Below are positions 60,942 through 64,000 of a stretch of DNA of 64,000 nt, one piece after another. Position 1 is the stretch's first letter, and the number at the start of each line of letters is the position of its first letter. The notes under the pieces were generated by a model. The model made no database searches and was not told where the DNA came from. It was given only the letters and a program-made list of their open reading frames with translations. The position numbers were made by a program, and so were the translations under genes. Source of the stretch: G963668605 sp963668605 (GTDB taxonomy: Bacteria; Acidobacteriota; Terriglobia; Bryobacterales; Bryobacteraceae); the NCBI GenBank assembly GCA_963668605.1, contig OY764903.1:6076001-6140000 (forward strand). Reading direction: 5' to 3'.

Positions 60942-61207
60942 TGCGAGGCGACTTCACGCAACTTCATAGCAACAAGCTCGCCGGTTTCAACATCGATCAG
61001 AAAACGCTTGTACTGCAGCGGGTCTGCGGAAAGCTGAGCTAAAGCCGCCAGGTGCTTCACATCTCGCGGCAGGCTAAGCGTGATGCTCCAGATTTCTCGA
61101 TCCCTGTAGGAGTCCCTTTCGATCTCCTCCAAATTGGATGAGGTTTGGTTGAGCATGTCCGCCGCCTTTTCTTTTGCGATCTGAACAGCACGTTTCGCAT
61201 CTATCAT
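60938..61207 (-). CDS. Small acidic/basic partner of the PIN protein, candidate antitoxin
   Basis: An 89-residue protein upstream of, and overlapping, the PIN gene. It starts MIDAKRAVQIAKEKAADMLNQ, a charged amphipathic helix, then WSITLSLPRDVKHLAALAQLS and YKRFLIDVETGELVAMKLREV, giving a strand-rich end. It has no ribbon-helix-helix, AbrB or helix-turn-helix motif of known VapB antitoxins. The texture (helix then short sheet with DVETGEL) recalls PepSY-like modules. The antitoxin role is inferred from position only. Confidence 0.6.
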   Translation of the reverse strand: MIDAKRAVQIAKEKAADMLNQTSSNLEEIERDSYRDREIWSITLSLPRDVKHLAALAQLSADPLQYKRFLIDVETGELVAMKLREVASQ

Positions 61208-61500
61208 GAGGCAGTCACCTCCTCTATAGTGGCATGAAATTCCGCGGGGTATTCGAACGCCGTAGTGCTCCTGCCGCTCTGCATCGCCGGTACGCGCCCG
61301 TTTGCGGAATGTGGACGACGGTTGGCCCCAAGTCCGATTCTGGGGAGTGGAACTCCATAAGCGTTTAGCGCGCGGATTCCGGGCGAATGACGCGTCCGGA
61401 ATCTGAGGCGTCCGACGCGTAACCGTTCCAGATCAACGACGCGGGCACCACCGCTCTATTTCGCCAGGAATCCCGGCACGTGCATTTCCTTCAGGCCGTC

Positions 61501-63051
61501 TTACTGCTTTTGCCCCTTGCGGCCAGCGCGCGGCCGCGTGACTCCTTCGTCGTCGGGCGCGCTGCGGCGGGCTTCCTCGCGCTCCTTGCTGTCGATTATG
61601 GCGTAGGCGGGTGTCTTCAGCCCGGCGATCTTGATTGGCGCGGGGTGGTTGGCCCTCCAGGCGGCGAGGTCGCGGCGATACTGCGCTACGCGCTCGCTCT
61701 GTTTCGGATCCCCGACCAGGTTGCGCTCCTCCTTCGGGTCGCTGTTTAGGTCGTAAAGCTCGCAGGGGCCCGTGCCGTTGAGGCTGTTATCGATCAGCTT
61801 CCAGCGCCCATCGAGCAGCATCCCGGTGTTCAGTTGCGAATAGCAGCGATCCTTCCATTGCGGGTCCTTGCCGCGCGCGAGTTTGAGGAAACTGCGGCCT
61901 TGCACGCCTTGCGGCACGGGCAATCCTGCGCTCTCAAGAATCGATGGCAGCAGATCCGTGTTCTCGATCGCTTTGCCGACTACCTTGCCACCATTCTCCG
62001 CGGCGCCCTTCGGCCCTCTCCAGAGCAGCGGAACGTGAGCCGAGCCTTCATATTGCACACCCTTGAACCAGCGTCCATGGTCGCCGAGCATGTTGCCGTG
62101 GTCGGCCGTGAAAAGCACGAGCGTGTTGTCGGCCATACCGAGGCGTTGGAGTTCCGCGAGGAGTTCCCCCACGTGCTTGTCGACGTGCGTGATGGAGCCG
62201 AAATACTTGGCGCTCATCGTGCGGATCATGCGCTCGTCATCCACGAAGTGCCGCTTGGAGCGATCTTTTTGCGCGGCGCGAATCTCCTTCGCGTTTGCGG
62301 GCAACTTAGGAACCTGGATGGCGGCCGGGTCGTACATGTCGAAGTACGGCTGCGGTTCGACAGAGGGCGAGTGGGGTTTCAGGTAGCTGGTAAACAGGAA
62401 CCAAGGCTGCGCGTTATCCTTGCGGGCGCGCATGTATTCGAGGGAGCGTGCGGTGATCCAATCTGTCTCGAAGTCTTCTTCCGGATACTTGAACAAACCC
62501 ACGTCGTGGCCGAGCGGGTCGTCGGGCCACGGACAGGTCCCCTCGACGTGCGGCCACTTGCTAGGCGAGCCATGCTTCTTGCGCAGGTACGCGCTGTAGC
62601 CGCTCTCCGGCGTTGGCCCTTCCGCGCTGAAACTCCAGAACTTGTCGAAGCCGTAATCAAAGCGCGCCGGCGTGTAGTGCAGCTTTCCGGAGATGGCAGT
62701 GTGATAGCCGTAATGCTTCAGAATGGTCGGCAGGAAGATCTCGCCGTTATTCGCGGGGATGCCGTTCGTGACGACTCCGTGCACGTGCGCGTAGCGTCCC
62801 GTGAAGACCGAAGCGCGCGCCGCCGAGCACACGGGGGACACTGTATAGGAGTTGGCGAAACGCACGCCTTCGTGCGCCAGTTTGTCGAGGTTCGGAGTCT
62901 TGACGAGAGGGTGCTTCTCGCAGCCCATCGCGTCCCAACGCATCTCGTCGACCATGATGAAAAGAATGTTCGGCCGGGTGGCCGCGGCCGGCAACGGGGA
63001 TGCCGCCATCGCGCCGGCGGCAAGAAATTCCCGTCTGGATAGATTGCTCAT
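61501..63051 (-). CDS. Tat-exported sulfatase of the Cys type
   Basis: Formylglycine-dependent arylsulfatase/alkaline-phosphatase fold of 516 residues. The leader MSNLSRREFLAAGAMAASPL has a twin-arginine motif. Metal ligands lie in RPNILFIMVDEMRWDAMG; the modified residue is Cys75 in CSAAR (C-x-A-x-R). Later motifs are FTADHGNMLGDHGRW and the Lys/His pair near SGKLHYTP. The substrate is not evident; choline-sulfatase or heparan-type sulfate esters are possible. ATG 63051 has GGTGAC upstream and places the leader correctly. Maturation would need the radical SAM enzyme at 6798-7982 or an equivalent. Confidence 0.9.
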   Translation of the reverse strand: MSNLSRREFLAAGAMAASPLPAAATRPNILFIMVDEMRWDAMGCEKHPLVKTPNLDKLAHEGVRFANSYTVSPVCSAARASVFTGRYAHVHGVVTNGIPANNGEIFLPTILKHYGYHTAISGKLHYTPARFDYGFDKFWSFSAEGPTPESGYSAYLRKKHGSPSKWPHVEGTCPWPDDPLGHDVGLFKYPEEDFETDWITARSLEYMRARKDNAQPWFLFTSYLKPHSPSVEPQPYFDMYDPAAIQVPKLPANAKEIRAAQKDRSKRHFVDDERMIRTMSAKYFGSITHVDKHVGELLAELQRLGMADNTLVLFTADHGNMLGDHGRWFKGVQYEGSAHVPLLWRGPKGAAENGGKVVGKAIENTDLLPSILESAGLPVPQGVQGRSFLKLARGKDPQWKDRCYSQLNTGMLLDGRWKLIDNSLNGTGPCELYDLNSDPKEERNLVGDPKQSERVAQYRRDLAAWRANHPAPIKIAGLKTPAYAIIDSKEREEARRSAPDDEGVTRPRAGRKGQKQ

Positions 63052-63172
63052 GATGTCACCTTTCCGTGGTGAATGAATACGCACCCGATTTTACTTCATA
63101 GACAGCCGTGCCGTGTTGAGCCCTTGCTAATCTCACGCCCGTCGCACCGCCGGGTAGCGATTCGCAAAACCA

Positions 63173-63286
63173 CGCCTCCCGTCGCTATCGCTCCGGGCAC
63201 CGTTGGCTGGCAGCGTAACCCCAAAACGGCGCCAGCCCAAACGGTGCCAGTTCAAACGGTGCCCAGAGCGATAGCGACGGGAGGCG
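63173..63286. repeat. Third copy of the inverted-repeat intergenic element
   Basis: In the 300-base gap between the divergent sulfatases, an arm at 63173-63204 (CGCCTCCCGTCGCTATCGCT, then CCGGGCACCGTT) matches in reverse the arm at 63255-63286 at 31 of 32 positions. Three AACGG(T/C)GCC words lie in and beside the right arm. The core differs from the other two copies. No gene is seen in the gap. Confidence 0.88.
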
Positions 63287-63351
63287 ATCCGCTCATCAGC
63301 GCACGCGGGGCGTCGTGGACAGGTCCGTGAAAATACCATATGCTGCTATCG

Positions 63352-64000
63352 ATGACCGCATTCAGCAGACGCACCCTTCTCGGAGGCATGGCCGCGACAG
63401 CGGCAGGCAGAGGCGCAGCCGCTCGCAAGCCCAATTTCCTGTTCGTACTGGCGGACGATCATGCCGGTTACGTGCTCGGTTGCGATGGCAATCCGCTGGC
63501 TTCGACACCGAACCTGGACAGGCTCGCCGCCGAGGGCACGCGCTTTTCACGGCATTACTGCAACTCGCCTGTGTGTACGCCCTCGCGCCAATCCTTCTTT
63601 ACCGGCCAGTTGCCGCACATGTCGGGCGTGACGCGCTTGCCCACTCCGCTTTCAATCGAGAAGCCGACTCTCGCGAAACAGTTCAAGACCGCCGGGTATC
63701 AGACCGCTGTGTTCGGCAAGATGCACTTCAATCGTCCGGGCGCGCCGGGACTACATGGCTTCGACCTGATGATGACCGAGCGCGAAATCCGTGCGGCGTG
63801 GACGAAGGAAGTAAAGCCGCAGCCGATCCCGCCCGAGATCCGCACCAAGCCGCAATGGCGCCCGTTCCAGGATCCGGCGCGCATCTGGCTGAACGCGGAC
63901 AAACTGCCCTACCCGCGCATTGAGGCGGAGATGCTGGGCAGCTTCGTCGCTAAAAGTGCCGTTCAGTATCTGGAGCAGAATGCCTCGAAGCCGTTCGCAC
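63352..64000 (+). CDS. Tat-exported sulfatase of the Cys type (partial, cut by window end)
   Basis: The frame is open from an ATG at 63352 (another in frame at 63340) to the end of the window, at least 216 residues. It begins MTAFSRRTLLGGMAATAAGR, a twin-arginine leader, then KPNFLFVLADDHAGYVLG with metal ligands and the canonical sulfatase motif CTPSR at Cys75. The next part, LAKQFKTAGYQTAVFGKMHFN, is family-typical. It is divergent from the other sulfatase. The C-terminal half is outside the window, so substrate assignment is not possible. Confidence 0.87.
   Translation, partial: MTAFSRRTLLGGMAATAAGRGAAARKPNFLFVLADDHAGYVLGCDGNPLASTPNLDRLAAEGTRFSRHYCNSPVCTPSRQSFFTGQLPHMSGVTRLPTPLSIEKPTLAKQFKTAGYQTAVFGKMHFNRPGAPGLHGFDLMMTEREIRAAWTKEVKPQPIPPEIRTKPQWRPFQDPARIWLNADKLPYPRIEAEMLGSFVAKSAVQYLEQNASKPFA

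Noticed and set aside
61208..61500. Possible small gene or regulatory RNA between the PIN pair and the sulfatase
   Set aside because: No open frame with a ribosome site and no strong hairpin with a T-run was seen in these 293 bases.

Overview
The window is a GC-rich bacterial chromosome segment. It most resembles an Acidobacteriota genome of the Bryobacterales/Solibacter type. This placement is an inference from several traits: a very long TonB receptor with an N-terminal carboxypeptidase-regulatory domain, secreted Tat-dependent oxidoreductases and Cys-type sulfatases with an anaerobic sulfatase maturase, glutaminyl-tRNA synthetase beside glutamyl-tRNA synthetase, a Gld-like ABC cluster, and many structured intergenic repeats. 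No species call is possible from the sequence alone.

Layout. 1-525 is the end of an rRNA operon (23S 3' end, 5S, terminator). 0.6-12 kb holds an enolase-superfamily enzyme, a miniature spike-like protein, tRNA-Glu, a monohaem cytochrome c, Bcp peroxiredoxin, a giant TonB receptor, an anaerobic sulfatase maturase, a six-copy 47-bp tandem repeat inside an inverted-repeat element, a CorC/HlyC protein and a penicillin acylase. 12-22.5 kb is metabolic and envelope housekeeping (isocitrate dehydrogenase, purH, aldo/keto reductase, ilvD, a BtuB-like receptor, two TPR-type proteins, rnc). 22.5-24.4 kb is a flbD-motA-motB flagellar motor operon. 24.8-41 kb holds merR, rlmB, ggt, then asnS-arginase-ddl-S41 peptidase, thiL, gapA, and gltX-glnS-carbamoyltransferase-DedA.

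41.0-50.7 kb is the most unusual part. It is one minus-strand run of nine tightly packed genes: ABC ATPase, permease, GldG-like protein, DUF4340-like protein, pncB, pncA, two halves of a CHAD domain as separate genes, and a ClpV/ClpB-type double AAA+ ATPase. The last five genes are coupled, mostly by ATGA overlaps. The second AAA+ module of the ATPase looks degenerate: sensor-1 Asn and the arginine finger are replaced and a loop is shortened. No other type VI secretion gene lies nearby. This may be an undescribed NAD-salvage/CHAD/unfoldase module.

50.9-64 kb carries a lipoprotein, a second ilvD of a different iron-sulfur class, a YdeI-like protein, fabI, a higBA toxin-antitoxin pair with its operator, an exported Gfo/Idh/MocA protein, recG-rsmD, tRNA-Gln, a PIN-domain nuclease with an unrecognised small partner, and two divergent Cys-type sulfatases (the second cut by the window edge).

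Two families of intergenic structure recur: elements with about 30-bp inverted ends (8052-8386, 33235-33357, 63173-63286), and a modular hairpin family with a GGGGGGCGG/CCGCCCCCC stem (3600-3624, a degenerate form at 12034-12059, and 34412-34501).
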